64,000 nt of DNA from SHWC01 sp050173345 (GCA_050173345.1 JBFXKW010000001.1:496001-560000), one strand, 5' to 3'. Shown: positions 45,880 through 54,387, numbered from the stretch's first letter. The notes: generated from the letters alone by a model not told the origin. Numbers and translations: made by a program.

Positions 45880-46587
45880 ATGCTGAAGGTAACCGACCTG
45901 CGCGCAGCCTATGGGCGCATCCCGATCCTTCACGGCATCAACCTGGAGGTGAAGGACGGCGAGTTCGTCGGCATCCTCGGCCACAACGGCATGGGCAAGA
46001 CGACGCTCTTGAAGACGCTGATCGGCCTCCTGCGCGCCACCGGCGGGCGGATCGAGTTCGAGGGCAAGGAGATCACGCGCGAACCGGCCTACCGCCGCAA
46101 CCGCCTCGGCCTCGGCTACGTGCCGCAGGGCCGCGAGATCTTCCCGAACCTCACGGTGGCCGACAACCTGCGCATCGGCTATGCGATGCACAAGGTCGAC
46201 GAGGCCGAGGTGTTCGACGAGGTCATCGAGGAGTTCCCGCGGCTCAAGCCACTGCTCGAACGGCCGGGCGGCGTGCTGTCGGGCGGCGAGCAGCAGATTC
46301 TCGCCCTCGCCCGCGCGCTGTGCGGCAAGCCGCGCCTGCTCCTGCTCGACGAGCCGACCGAGGGCATCCAGCCCTCGATCGTCGAGGAGATCATCGACAT
46401 CCTCAGGCATTTGCGCGACAAGCGCGGCCTCACCATCGTGCTGGTCGAGCAGAACCTCGATTTCATCGCGGCGCTCTCCGAGCGCGTGCTGATCATCCAG
46501 CGTGGCCAGATCACGGGCGAGGTCAGCCCCGAGCAGCTCGACGACCCCGCGCTGATCAGCGAGTTCGTGGGCATGGGCGCGGCCTGA
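45880..46587 (+). CDS. ABC transporter ATP-binding protein, UrtE/LivF-like
   Basis: 235 residues. Walker A 'GHNGMGKTT' (34-42), 'GYVPQGREIFPNLTVADNL', signature 'LSGGEQQ' and Walker B 'LLLLDEPTEGIQPSIVEEI'. The 'DEPTEGIQPSI' block is typical of UrtE and of a few branched-chain amino-acid ATPases. It forms the second half of an ATPase pair with the preceding gene. Substrate cannot be deduced. Confidence 0.9.
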   Translation: MLKVTDLRAAYGRIPILHGINLEVKDGEFVGILGHNGMGKTTLLKTLIGLLRATGGRIEFEGKEITREPAYRRNRLGLGYVPQGREIFPNLTVADNLRIGYAMHKVDEAEVFDEVIEEFPRLKPLLERPGGVLSGGEQQILALARALCGKPRLLLLDEPTEGIQPSIVEEIIDILRHLRDKRGLTIVLVEQNLDFIAALSERVLIIQRGQITGEVSPEQLDDPALISEFVGMGAA

Positions 46588-46606
46588 GACAGGATGGCGG
46601 CAGATC

Positions 46607-46639
46607 CAACCTTGAATCTGTCAACCTTGAGGTTATGTG
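46607..46639 (+). promoter_or_regulatory. Candidate cysE promoter with repeated CAACCTTGA
   Basis: CAACCTTGA occurs twice in direct orientation (46607-46615 and 46622-46630), 15 bp apart. The second copy is part of an inverted repeat AACCT-TG-AGGTT (46623-46634). TTGAAT (46612-46617) and TATGTG (46634-46639), 16 nt apart, make a plausible sigma70 promoter overlapping these repeats. This could be an operator, for example for an Rrf2-type cysteine regulator, but the assignment is speculative. Confidence 0.35.
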
Positions 46640-46679
46640 CTAAGCTAAATTCTCAATTCCAGCCCCCGGGATCGACGTT

Positions 46680-47495
46680 ATGGAAAAGCGCGCAGCCAAG
46701 ATCGCGATTCATGACCCCATCTGGCTTACCGTTCGGAACGAGGCCGCCGACATGGCGGCGCAGGAACCGACGCTGGCGAGCTTTCTCCACGCCACGATCC
46801 TCAATCATGACCGCTTCGAAGGCGCGCTGAGCTTCCATCTCGCGCAGAAGCTCGGCAGCAGCGAGGCGTCGCCGATGCTGTTGCGGCAGCCGTTCGACGA
46901 GGCGATGAGCGCCGACCCCGACATCGGCAACGCGGTGCGCGCCGACCTGATGGCGGTCAGGGAGCGCGACCCGGCGTGCCAGTGGCTGATCCAGCCGCTG
47001 CTCTACTTCAAGGGCTTCCAGGCCCTGCAAGCCTATCGCGTGGCCCACTGGATGTGGACCAACGGCCGCCGGCCCATGGCGCTCTTCCTCCAGGCCCGGA
47101 CCTCGGAGGTGTTCGGCGCCGACATCCACCCGGCGGCGCGGCTCGGCCGCGGCATCATGATCGACCATGCCACCTCGGTCGTGATCGGCGAGACCGCGGT
47201 CGTCGAGGACGACGTTTCCATGCTCCACGAGGTGACGCTCGGCGGCACCGGCAAGGAAACCGGCGACCGGCATCCCAAGGTGCGCCGGGGCGCGATGTTG
47301 GGGGCAGGCGCCAAGCTGCTGGGCAATATAGAAATCGGTGAATATTCCCGCGTCGGCGCGGGGAGCGTCGTATTGGAGAATGTGCCGCGCTGCGTTACGG
47401 TCGCGGGCGTGCCGGCGAAGATCGTCGGCAGCGCTGGTTGCGAGCAGCCGGCGCGCGAAATGGATCAGATGTTCACCGACGCCGGCGGTATCTGA
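46680..47495 (+). CDS. cysE: Serine O-acetyltransferase
   Basis: 271 residues. The N-terminal helical domain ('IWLTVRNEAADMAAQEPTLASFLHATILNH') and C-terminal left-handed beta-helix of hexapeptide repeats are both clear. Catalytic segment 'GADIHPAARLGRGIMIDHATSVVIGETAV' and 'LHEVTLGGTGKETGDRHPKV' carry the active-site Asp and His residues. CysE makes O-acetylserine from serine and acetyl-CoA, the first step of cysteine synthesis, and is inhibited by cysteine in studied homologues. The C-terminal tail is present. cysK is not adjacent. Confidence 0.96.
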   Translation: MEKRAAKIAIHDPIWLTVRNEAADMAAQEPTLASFLHATILNHDRFEGALSFHLAQKLGSSEASPMLLRQPFDEAMSADPDIGNAVRADLMAVRERDPACQWLIQPLLYFKGFQALQAYRVAHWMWTNGRRPMALFLQARTSEVFGADIHPAARLGRGIMIDHATSVVIGETAVVEDDVSMLHEVTLGGTGKETGDRHPKVRRGAMLGAGAKLLGNIEIGEYSRVGAGSVVLENVPRCVTVAGVPAKIVGSAGCEQPAREMDQMFTDAGGI

Positions 47496-47557
47496 GAGCC
47501 GGCGTCCGCGGCGGCAACTCGCCGCCGCTCTTCGGTGAACTTTGAGAGCGCGTGTGC

Positions 47558-47576
47558 GTTGACCTTTCAGGTCAAC
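47558..47576. repeat. Perfect 19-bp inverted repeat between cysE and the methyltransferase gene
   Basis: GTTGACC-TTTCA-GGTCAAC: 7-bp perfect arms around a 5-bp centre, 123 bp upstream of the next gene. The geometry is that of a dimeric transcription factor operator. A GCGGCG...CGCCGC hairpin just upstream (about 47509-47528) may be the cysE terminator. No regulator gene is adjacent. Confidence 0.5.
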
Positions 47577-47698
47577 GGAGGCGCCAGATTACCCGCACTG
47601 GTTCGCGGCAGCGTCGCGGACCGCTAGCCTGCCATGCCACATGGCGCGCGATGCGGAAATGCGACGGCTATTGGTTTGAACGGTAAGAGGACGGTCCG

Positions 47699-48640
47699 GT
47701 GACACGCCATGATTTCGCAGCAGCCAATGAGACAAAACTGAACTTCGACGACATCTATACGAGAGACGATCCGCGCGACTATTTCCGCGTGCTGGGCGGA
47801 CTCGACTATGTGATCCCGGACGTCGCCCGCCCGATCTTCCGCCAGATCATCGAAGCCCGACGCGCCGAGCTCGGCCGACCCGTGACGGTGCTCGACATCG
47901 GATGCTCATACGGCATCAACGCGGCCCTCCTGTGCTATCCGATCTCGTTCGAAACGCTCTACGACCGCTATCTCACGCCCGGCATGCAGGCGCTGCCCGC
48001 CTCGGAGATCGTCGAGCTCGACCGGCATTTCTTCGCCTCCTGGCCGAAGCGCGAGAATGTTCGCGTCATCGGCATGGATATCTCCGCGCCGGCCATCGAG
48101 TACGCGGTCGGTTGCGGCCTGCTCGATTTCGGCATCGTCGGCGACTTCGAGAACGGCGAGCCGACGCCCGAACAATGCGCGGCGCTGAAGAGCGTCGATG
48201 TCATCATCTCGACCGGCTGCGTCGGTTACGTGACCGAGCGTACCTTCGAGAAGCTGTCGGTATGCACCGAAGGCGTCATGCCGTGGGTCGCCTCGTTCGT
48301 GCTCAGGATGTTCCCATACGACGGCATCGAAACGACCCTGGCCAAGCAGGGCCTCGTCACCGAGAAGTTCGAGGGCACCACGTTCGTGCAGCGCCGCTTC
48401 GGCGACCGCGACGAGCAGCGCGGCGTCATGGAGAAGCTGAGGGCGAAGGGGATCAGCCCGAGCGGCAAGGAGGCGGACGGCCACTACCATACGGAGCTGT
48501 TCGTCTCACGGCCGAGGCACGCGGCAGACCAATGCCCGCTGCAATCGATGATCTCGGTCGCTGCCGGCGCCAACCGCCGCTACCGGACCCGGGTGGCGCG
48601 CGCCGACCACCATCGCCGGATAAGTTCCAGGGCAGGCTGA
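47699..48640 (+). CDS. Class I SAM-dependent methyltransferase-like protein, GTG start
   Basis: 313 residues from GTG 47699, with AAGAGGA upstream. Motif I reads 'VTVLDIGCSYGINAALL' (about 62-78), and 'VIGMDISAPAIEYAVGCGLLD' is the acidic-loop region. 'VDVIISTGCVGYVTERTFEKL' corresponds to motif IV. The C-terminal quarter is Arg-rich and variable. The substrate is unknown; small-molecule methylation is the default guess. It converges on the acyl-CoA dehydrogenase gene with an 8-bp gap. Confidence 0.85.
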   Translation: MTRHDFAAANETKLNFDDIYTRDDPRDYFRVLGGLDYVIPDVARPIFRQIIEARRAELGRPVTVLDIGCSYGINAALLCYPISFETLYDRYLTPGMQALPASEIVELDRHFFASWPKRENVRVIGMDISAPAIEYAVGCGLLDFGIVGDFENGEPTPEQCAALKSVDVIISTGCVGYVTERTFEKLSVCTEGVMPWVASFVLRMFPYDGIETTLAKQGLVTEKFEGTTFVQRRFGDRDEQRGVMEKLRAKGISPSGKEADGHYHTELFVSRPRHAADQCPLQSMISVAAGANRRYRTRVARADHHRRISSRAG

Positions 48641-48648
48641 AGCCGGCC

Positions 48649-49821
48649 TCAATACGAGCGCGCCATGCCGAGGTCGTGCTGGGCGATGAAGTTCAGGATC
48701 ATCTCCTCCGAGACCGGCGCGAAGCGGAACAGGCGGCAATCCCGCCACAGCCGCTCGATATGCGTCTCCTTGGCATAGCCCATGCCCCCCATGGTCTGCA
48801 TGGCGCGCTCGGTGGCGTCGGCGCAGGCCTGCGCCGCGATCAGCTTCGCGACGTTCGCCTCGCTGCCATAGCCTGAGCCCTGATCGCAGAGGCTCGCGGC
48901 CTTGTGGTTCATCACGCGGGCGCATTGCGCTTCCGCATAGGCCTGCGCCAGCGGGAACTGCAGCCCCTGATAGGACGAGATCGGCTTGTCGCCGAACACG
49001 CGGCGCTCGTTGGCATAGTCGACCGCGAGCCTGAGCGCGAGCTCGACCGTGCCGACCAGCCCGGCCGTGGTCACGATGCGCTCGGTATTCAGAACGTCGA
49101 GGAGCTGCCGCCAGCCGCCATCCAGCTCGCCGACCAGCTCGTCCGCCTGCACCCGCACATTGTCGAAATAGACGTTGCTCGCGGGCACGCAGCGCGTGCC
49201 GAGCTTGGCGATCGGCTGATGGCTCAGGCCGTCGCGCGCCACGTCGATCAGGAACAGCGAGATGCCGTCGGTCTTGCGCTGCACCGCCTCGCGCTTCTTG
49301 GTGCGCGCGACCACCAGCATCTTCTGCGCGCCCGCCACCGCGGAAATCCAGATCTTGCGGCCGTTGAGGCGCCAGCCATTGCCCTCGGCCGCCGCGAAGG
49401 TCTGCACCTCGAGGCTGTTGGTGCCCGCGTCGGGCTCGGTCAGCGCCATGCAGAAGCGGACGGTGCCGTCGCATAACCCCGGCAGCAGCTCGCGCCGCAT
49501 CGCGTCGGTGCCGAACCTCGCGATCGCGACGCCGCCGAAGATCGGGTTCAGCATGAAGAGCTGGGCGACCGTCGAGCCCGCGCCGGAGGCTGCGAGCGCC
49601 TCGATGACCAGCGCCATGTCGAGCATGCCGAGCCCGGCGCCGCCATGCGCCTCGGGCAGCGCGACGCCGCACAACCCGGCCGTGCAGATCGCCTGCCACA
49701 TCTCGCTCGGATAGGCGCCGCGCTCGTCGAGCTCGCGCCAGTAGTCGAGGCCGAAATCGGCGCCGACCCGGCGCGCGGTCTCGACCATCATGGCCTGTTC
49801 TTCGCTCAGCCGGAAATCCAT
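48649..49821 (-). CDS. Acyl-CoA dehydrogenase
   Basis: 390 residues. FAD-binding signature 'RFCMALTEPDAGTNSLEVQTFA', 'GWRLNGRKIWISAVAGAQKMLVVAR', 'AQAYAEAQCARVMNHKAA' and 'QTMGGMGYAKETHIERLWRDCRLFRFAPVSEEM' are all present. The Glu in 'APVSEEM' is in the catalytic-base position. It probably oxidises an acyl-CoA to the enoyl-CoA, feeding the adjacent hydratase. It starts 9 nt after the enoyl-CoA hydratase stop. Confidence 0.94.
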   Translation of the reverse strand: MDFRLSEEQAMMVETARRVGADFGLDYWRELDERGAYPSEMWQAICTAGLCGVALPEAHGGAGLGMLDMALVIEALAASGAGSTVAQLFMLNPIFGGVAIARFGTDAMRRELLPGLCDGTVRFCMALTEPDAGTNSLEVQTFAAAEGNGWRLNGRKIWISAVAGAQKMLVVARTKKREAVQRKTDGISLFLIDVARDGLSHQPIAKLGTRCVPASNVYFDNVRVQADELVGELDGGWRQLLDVLNTERIVTTAGLVGTVELALRLAVDYANERRVFGDKPISSYQGLQFPLAQAYAEAQCARVMNHKAASLCDQGSGYGSEANVAKLIAAQACADATERAMQTMGGMGYAKETHIERLWRDCRLFRFAPVSEEMILNFIAQHDLGMARSY

Positions 49822-49830
49822 GGCGGCGGC

Positions 49831-50616
49831 TCACGCGCCTTTGAAGCGCGCCGGGCGCTTCTCGAGGAAGGCCGTGCATCCCTCATGCGCATCGTCGCTG
49901 TCGAACACCAGGCCGATGACAGCCTGTTCGTAAGCAAGCGCCGAGGGCAGCGGCATCTCGAGGCCGTCCCTGACCGCGCGCTTCAGCAGCTTGAGCACGA
50001 GCGGCGACTTCTCGGCGATGCGCCCGGCGAGCGTCATGGCCTCCTCCATCAGGCGCGCCTGCGGCACCACGCGGTTGGCGAGGCCGAGCGCGACCGCCTC
50101 CTCGGCCGAAAGCCGGTCGCCGGTGAACATCAGCTCCTTGGCGCGGCACAGCGGGATCTGGCGCACCAGGCGCTGACTGCCGCCGGCGCCCGGGAAGAGG
50201 CCGAGCGTGATCTCCGGCAGCCCGACCTTCGCGTTGTCGGCGACGAGGCGGATGTCGAGCGAGAGCATCAGCTCGGCACCACCGCCCAGCGCCCAGCCAT
50301 TGACCGCCGCGATGGTCGGCTTGTCGCACAACTCGAAGCGGCGGAACACGCGATGCACGATCTCGGCGAACTCCTGATAGTGCGCGAGGCCGCGGCGGGC
50401 ATTGAGGTCGGCGATGTCACCGCCGGCGACGAAGGCACGCTCGCCCGCGCCTGTGATCACAATCACCCGGACCGCCGGATCCGCCTCCAGCCGGCTTAAG
50501 CCGGCTTCGAGCTTGAGCAGCGTCGGCACGTCGAGCGCATTCAGCGTCTTCGGCCGGTTGACCGTGAGAACGCCGATGGCGTCCCTGGTTTCGCACAGGA
50601 TGGCGGCTTCGCTCAT
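49831..50616 (-). CDS. Enoyl-CoA hydratase/isomerase
   Basis: 261 residues from ATG 50616, preceded by GGGGAGGAAGCACC. The oxyanion-hole segment 'GERAFVAGGDIADL' and both catalytic glutamates ('GGGAELMLSLDIRL' and 'GLPEITLGLFPGAGGSQRL') are present, so hydratase activity is expected. It sits between a thiolase gene (upstream) and an acyl-CoA dehydrogenase gene (downstream), which suggests a beta-oxidation-type route. Confidence 0.95.
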   Translation of the reverse strand: MSEAAILCETRDAIGVLTVNRPKTLNALDVPTLLKLEAGLSRLEADPAVRVIVITGAGERAFVAGGDIADLNARRGLAHYQEFAEIVHRVFRRFELCDKPTIAAVNGWALGGGAELMLSLDIRLVADNAKVGLPEITLGLFPGAGGSQRLVRQIPLCRAKELMFTGDRLSAEEAVALGLANRVVPQARLMEEAMTLAGRIAEKSPLVLKLLKRAVRDGLEMPLPSALAYEQAVIGLVFDSDDAHEGCTAFLEKRPARFKGA

Positions 50617-50715
50617 GGTGCTTCCTCCCCGCTCCTCTCCGAATAGCGCGAGCCATAGCACGGCGCCATGGGGCGCCGCCACTAGCTCGATATGATCGGT
50701 GAATCGCTATTCAGG

Positions 50716-51918
50716 TCAGTGAGAGGAGATACCGAGGATGGTGACCGTCGCGGTGGCGGCATCATTGCCGATCCAGCCGCCGCCGTTCTCGGCGAGCGCG
50801 AGGCGCGCGTTCTCGCGCTGCCGCGGCCCGGCCCGGCCGCGTAGCTGATCGCACAGCTCGACGAGCTGCGCCGCCCCGGTCGCGCCGACCGGGTGGCCCT
50901 TGCTCAGCAGGCCGCCGCTCGGGTTGATCGGCATGTCGCCGCCGAGCGACGTCCGGCCCGAGCGCAGCAGCGTCATCGCCTCGCCCGGCCGGCAGAAGCC
51001 GAGCTGCTCCGAGAGAATCAGCTCGGCGGGCGCGGCGGCGTCGTGAATCTCGGCGACGTCGATGTCCTCCGGCCCGACGCCGGCCCGCTCATAGGCGGCC
51101 TGCGCCGCGGCCGTGGCGCAGGCCGGCGCATCGGGCTCGTCGCCCCGGCCCGAGCGGATCATGCTGGCCAGCACCTCGACCGGCTGGATGGCCTTGCGCG
51201 CCGCCCGCTCCTCGCTCATCAGCACGAGCGCGGCCGCGCCGTCGCCGATCGGCGAGCACATCATGAGCGTCAGCGGCGGCGCGATCATGCGGCTCTGCAG
51301 CACCTCGTCCTCGCTCACCGCCTCGCGGAACTGCGCGATCGGGTTGAGCGCGCCGGCCCGGCGCTGCTTGACCGAGACGGCGGCGAAGTCGCGCGCCGTC
51401 GCGCCGGTCCGCTGCATGAAGCGCTTGGCGAGATCGGAGTAGAGGTCCATGAAGACCGAGCCGGTGCCGGGCCCATCCGGCGAGATGCGCGTCTTCAACA
51501 TTTCGAGCTCGGCCTGGTCAGCCGCCGCCTCGAGCGCCTTCATGGGCACGCTCTTGTCCTCGTTCGACATCTTCTCGGCGCCGATCGCGACCGCGACATC
51601 GCAATGGCCCGAGGCGACCGACAGCCAGGCGAGATGGAACGCCGTCGAGGACGAGGCGCAGGCGTTCTCGACGTTGACGATCGGCTTGCCGAGCAGCCCG
51701 GTGTGCCGCGTCGCCACCTGGCCCCGGATGCATTCCTGGCCGTTCAGGAGCCCGCCGGCCGCGTTGCCGAAGAACACCATGTCGACCTCGTCGACGCGCA
51801 TATCGTCGGCGTCGGCGAGCGCACGGGCAAGCGCCTTTTCGGTCAGCGAACGGAGCGATTCGTCCTTGAACTTGCCGAACTCGGTGATGCCGGTTCCGGC
51901 CACGACGGCCTTGCGCAT
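50716..51918 (-). CDS. Thiolase family protein (SCP-x type acyl-CoA acyltransferase)
   Basis: 400 residues. Nucleophile Cys in 'NVENACASSSTAFHLAWLSVASG', then 'EIHDAAAPAELI' and 'GLLSKGHPVGATGAAQLVELCDQL' with the catalytic His. The C-terminal 'ALAENGGGWIGNDAATATV' lacks the second cysteine of classical thiolases, as in the SCP-2/SCP-x branch. These usually cleave or condense branched or bulky acyl-CoAs. First gene of the thiolase-hydratase-dehydrogenase run; 99 nt separate it from the hydratase start. Confidence 0.93.
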   Translation of the reverse strand: MRKAVVAGTGITEFGKFKDESLRSLTEKALARALADADDMRVDEVDMVFFGNAAGGLLNGQECIRGQVATRHTGLLGKPIVNVENACASSSTAFHLAWLSVASGHCDVAVAIGAEKMSNEDKSVPMKALEAAADQAELEMLKTRISPDGPGTGSVFMDLYSDLAKRFMQRTGATARDFAAVSVKQRRAGALNPIAQFREAVSEDEVLQSRMIAPPLTLMMCSPIGDGAAALVLMSEERAARKAIQPVEVLASMIRSGRGDEPDAPACATAAAQAAYERAGVGPEDIDVAEIHDAAAPAELILSEQLGFCRPGEAMTLLRSGRTSLGGDMPINPSGGLLSKGHPVGATGAAQLVELCDQLRGRAGPRQRENARLALAENGGGWIGNDAATATVTILGISSH

Positions 51919-52037
51919 CCCTCACTCCCTGGATTGCCGACAGCGCGCCGGCTCGCACGCGGACGACGCCGCCAGATCGTTGCCCCGTATATAGGCGGCG
52001 GGGCGTTCCCGAACAATCTTGACAGGTCGCGGCAGGA

Positions 52038-53012
52038 TCAACCCGAGGCCGGGCCATCGCGGCGCGGGAAGCCGCGGCCGGTCGAATCGAACAGGAGGAA
52101 AACATCCGGCGGCAGGGCATCCCAGCCCGCCTGCCGGAGGCGGCTCGGCACCACGCCGAGGCTCACCCGCTCGCCGATCTCGGCATCGCCCGGCTCGACC
52201 GGCAGCAGCAGCACGCGCCCTTCCGAGGTCCGAATCCGAAGCCCGGCCGGCTCGATCCCCGCGATGCCCGCATCGCGCAGCACCAGCGGCGGCACGATCA
52301 CCCGCTGCGCCACCTCCAGGCTGACCGGCGCGGCGCGCACCGTCGCGGCGGCGCCCTCCTGGAGAACGCTGCCGGCCGACATCACGACGAGCCGGTCGGC
52401 GAGCCGTGCAGCCTCCTCGCCGTCACCGCTCGGCATCAGGATCGTGGCGTTGAAACGCTCGCGCAGGAAAGCGATCACGCCCCGCGCGGCGCCGCGATAG
52501 TCGTCATCGAGGCTCGAGAGCGGCCGGTCGAACAGATAGGCCACCGGCTCGCGTACGACGGCTCGGGCGAGGCCCGCGCGCCGCTTGAGCCCCTCGGGGA
52601 CCTCCCGCGGCCTTTCATTGAGCACATGAGTAAAGCCGAGAAGCTCGGCCACCTCGCCGACCCGCCGCGCGATCGCCTCATGGCCGAGCTTCGCGACGCG
52701 CAGCGGATAGGCCACGTTCTCGAACACCGTCATGTGAGGGAACAAAGCGTGCGTCTCGAACACGAGTGCGACGTTCCGGCGGCCGGCCCTGAGCTTGGTG
52801 ACGTCCTTGCCGTCGATCTCGACCGTGCCGCCGGCCGCACGCTCGATGCCGGCGACCGCCTTGATCGCCGTGGTCGCGCCGGACTCGTTGTCGCCTGCGA
52901 GGACCGTGATCGCGCCCTTCGGCGCCGTGAAACCGACCTGCTCCAGCACGACCCGCCCGCCGATGCGGACGGTGAGGTCGCGTACGGCGATGGCGGGCGT
53001 ACCCGCGGCCAC
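52038..53012 (-). CDS. Degenerate MalK/PotA-type ABC ATPase (predicted pseudo-enzyme)
   Basis: 324 residues from GTG 53012, one base after the VOC stop (TAG-C-GTG). The full NBD plus C-terminal TOBE-like domain is retained and alignable to UgpC/PotA, but the nucleotide-handling residues are changed. Walker A is GDNESGATT (40-48; Ala46 replaces Lys). Q-loop Gln is Glu86. The signature is VPEGL (138-142) in place of LSGGQ. Walker B is LFDRP (Arg163 replaces the catalytic Glu). The switch His is Gly196. The D-loop SSLD and 'ALFPHMTVFENVAYPLRV' are kept. An intact frame with selective loss suggests a selected non-ATPase role, not decay. No permease gene is adjacent. Confidence 0.85.
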   Translation of the reverse strand: MAAGTPAIAVRDLTVRIGGRVVLEQVGFTAPKGAITVLAGDNESGATTAIKAVAGIERAAGGTVEIDGKDVTKLRAGRRNVALVFETHALFPHMTVFENVAYPLRVAKLGHEAIARRVGEVAELLGFTHVLNERPREVPEGLKRRAGLARAVVREPVAYLFDRPLSSLDDDYRGAARGVIAFLRERFNATILMPSGDGEEAARLADRLVVMSAGSVLQEGAAATVRAAPVSLEVAQRVIVPPLVLRDAGIAGIEPAGLRIRTSEGRVLLLPVEPGDAEIGERVSLGVVPSRLRQAGWDALPPDVFLLFDSTGRGFPRRDGPASG

Positions 53013-53013
53013 G

Positions 53014-53478
53014 CTAGCCCCGGCGGCGGCCGGGATAGCGGGCGTCCGGCATGTGCTCGGTCTGGTCGGCGTCCGGCGGCCCCTTGAGCTCGACGACATT
53101 GCCGTCGGGATCAGTCAGGTACATGGAGGGGCCGTGGCCCAGCGCGCCGTAGCGGCGCGCCACCTCGCCCGGCTTGACGCCCCGCCGCTTCAGATGCGCG
53201 GCGATGCGCTTCTCGTCGAACGCGTCGAGCTGGATGCAGAAATGGTCGAGGTTGCGCCGCTTGCGGCCGGCAGCGGCACCGCCCTGCTTGCCGGCCGGAC
53301 CGTTGACGTCGACGAGATCGATCAGCGAGCTGCCGGCGCGGAGCTGGGTCAGGCCGAGGCTCGGCAGCGTGCGCTCGACCCGGCAGCCCAGCACGCTGCG
53401 ATACCAGGCGATCGAACGCTCGACATCGGCGACCCGCAGCACCAGATGGTCGAGACCCTGCACGTTGATCGCGGACAT
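53014..53478 (-). CDS. VOC (glyoxalase/dioxygenase superfamily) protein
   Basis: 154 residues. Paired beta-alpha-beta-beta-beta modules: 'GLDHLVLRVADVERSIAWYRSVLGCRVE' and 'NLDHFCIQLDAFDEKRIAAHLKRRGV' ... 'MYLTDPDGNVVELKGP'. Metal ligands are probably His in 'LDHLV', His in 'NLDHF' and Glu in 'VVELKG'. It resembles the virulence-associated glyoxalase-like group. It is translationally linked to the pseudo-ATPase gene and starts 11 nt after the amidotransferase stop. Substrate unknown. Confidence 0.9.
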   Translation of the reverse strand: MSAINVQGLDHLVLRVADVERSIAWYRSVLGCRVERTLPSLGLTQLRAGSSLIDLVDVNGPAGKQGGAAAGRKRRNLDHFCIQLDAFDEKRIAAHLKRRGVKPGEVARRYGALGHGPSMYLTDPDGNVVELKGPPDADQTEHMPDARYPGRRRG

Positions 53479-53489
53479 TTACGGCTCCT

Positions 53490-54218
53490 TCAGCGGGCGG
53501 CGCGGCGCGCCTTGACCGTATCGAACCAGCGGCCGCCGACGCGCATGGCGAAGTCGTAGGCGGCCTGGCCGTGCCGGGCAAGGTCGTCCTCGATGCGGCC
53601 GGGCACGTGGGGGTGCTCGCTCTCGACCCAACGATGCGCGCTCTTGAGCCAGTCGCGGAGCTGGTCGGGCGTTGCCTCGAAATGCGGCTGGAAGGCATAA
53701 GTCGTCTCGCCCATGCGGAAGCTCTGGACGGGTGCGTAGTCGGCGCCGCTCATCAGCAGCGTGGCGCCTTCCGGCAGATCGAAGGTGTCGTAGTGGAACT
53801 CGATGAGGTGGATCGGGTCCGGCACGCCGTCGCCGAGCAGCGCGTCCCGGTCGGCCTCCGGCCCCAGGCGAAGCTGGTAGAAGCCGATCTCGGAGCGCTC
53901 GGCCTTGTAGACCCTGGCACCGAACGCCCGCGCCACGAGCTGCGAGCCCAGGCAGATCCCGAGCACCGGCTTGGCCTCGGCGTGGAACGCCCGGATCAGC
54001 GCCGCGGTCGGCTTCAGGGACGGATACTTGTCGTCTTCCATGGCGTTGGGCGCGCCGCCGAAGACGATCAGCCCGTCATAGCCGTTAGGCGTCTCGGGAA
54101 TCGGGTCGCCCCGTTCCAATGGGAACACCTCCGACCACTCGACGCCGCGCGGCGCCGCGGCCTCCAGCAAATGGCCGGCGCCCGAATTGGAGTGATGCTG
54201 AACGATCAGAATGCGCAT
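53490..54218 (-). CDS. Class I glutamine amidotransferase-like protein
   Basis: 242 residues. The catalytic triad is complete: Cys89 in 'VLGICLGSQLVARAFG', with His179 and Glu181 in 'YAFQPHFEAT'. 'YDGLIVFGGAPNAMEDDKYPSL' is the GMP-synthase-like oxyanion region. Stand-alone members act in glutamine-dependent amide transfer or gamma-glutamyl hydrolysis (for example PuuD-like or GuaA-like). It is first in a three-gene run with VOC and the pseudo-ATPase. Confidence 0.92.
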   Translation of the reverse strand: MRILIVQHHSNSGAGHLLEAAAPRGVEWSEVFPLERGDPIPETPNGYDGLIVFGGAPNAMEDDKYPSLKPTAALIRAFHAEAKPVLGICLGSQLVARAFGARVYKAERSEIGFYQLRLGPEADRDALLGDGVPDPIHLIEFHYDTFDLPEGATLLMSGADYAPVQSFRMGETTYAFQPHFEATPDQLRDWLKSAHRWVESEHPHVPGRIEDDLARHGQAAYDFAMRVGGRWFDTVKARRAAR

Positions 54219-54387
54219 ACCCGGACCCTATCCTAGCAACTGACGCCCCGTTCATTTAGGTGATCGCGCCCGCGCCGTCGAGCGCCAAGCACGCTTGGTT
54301 TCTCGGCGACAACCGACTACCCTGCGCTGCCACCGGGCGGTCGGGCAGGATCGCATCGCAAAAACCTAAGAATGACAGGTCGTTGGA

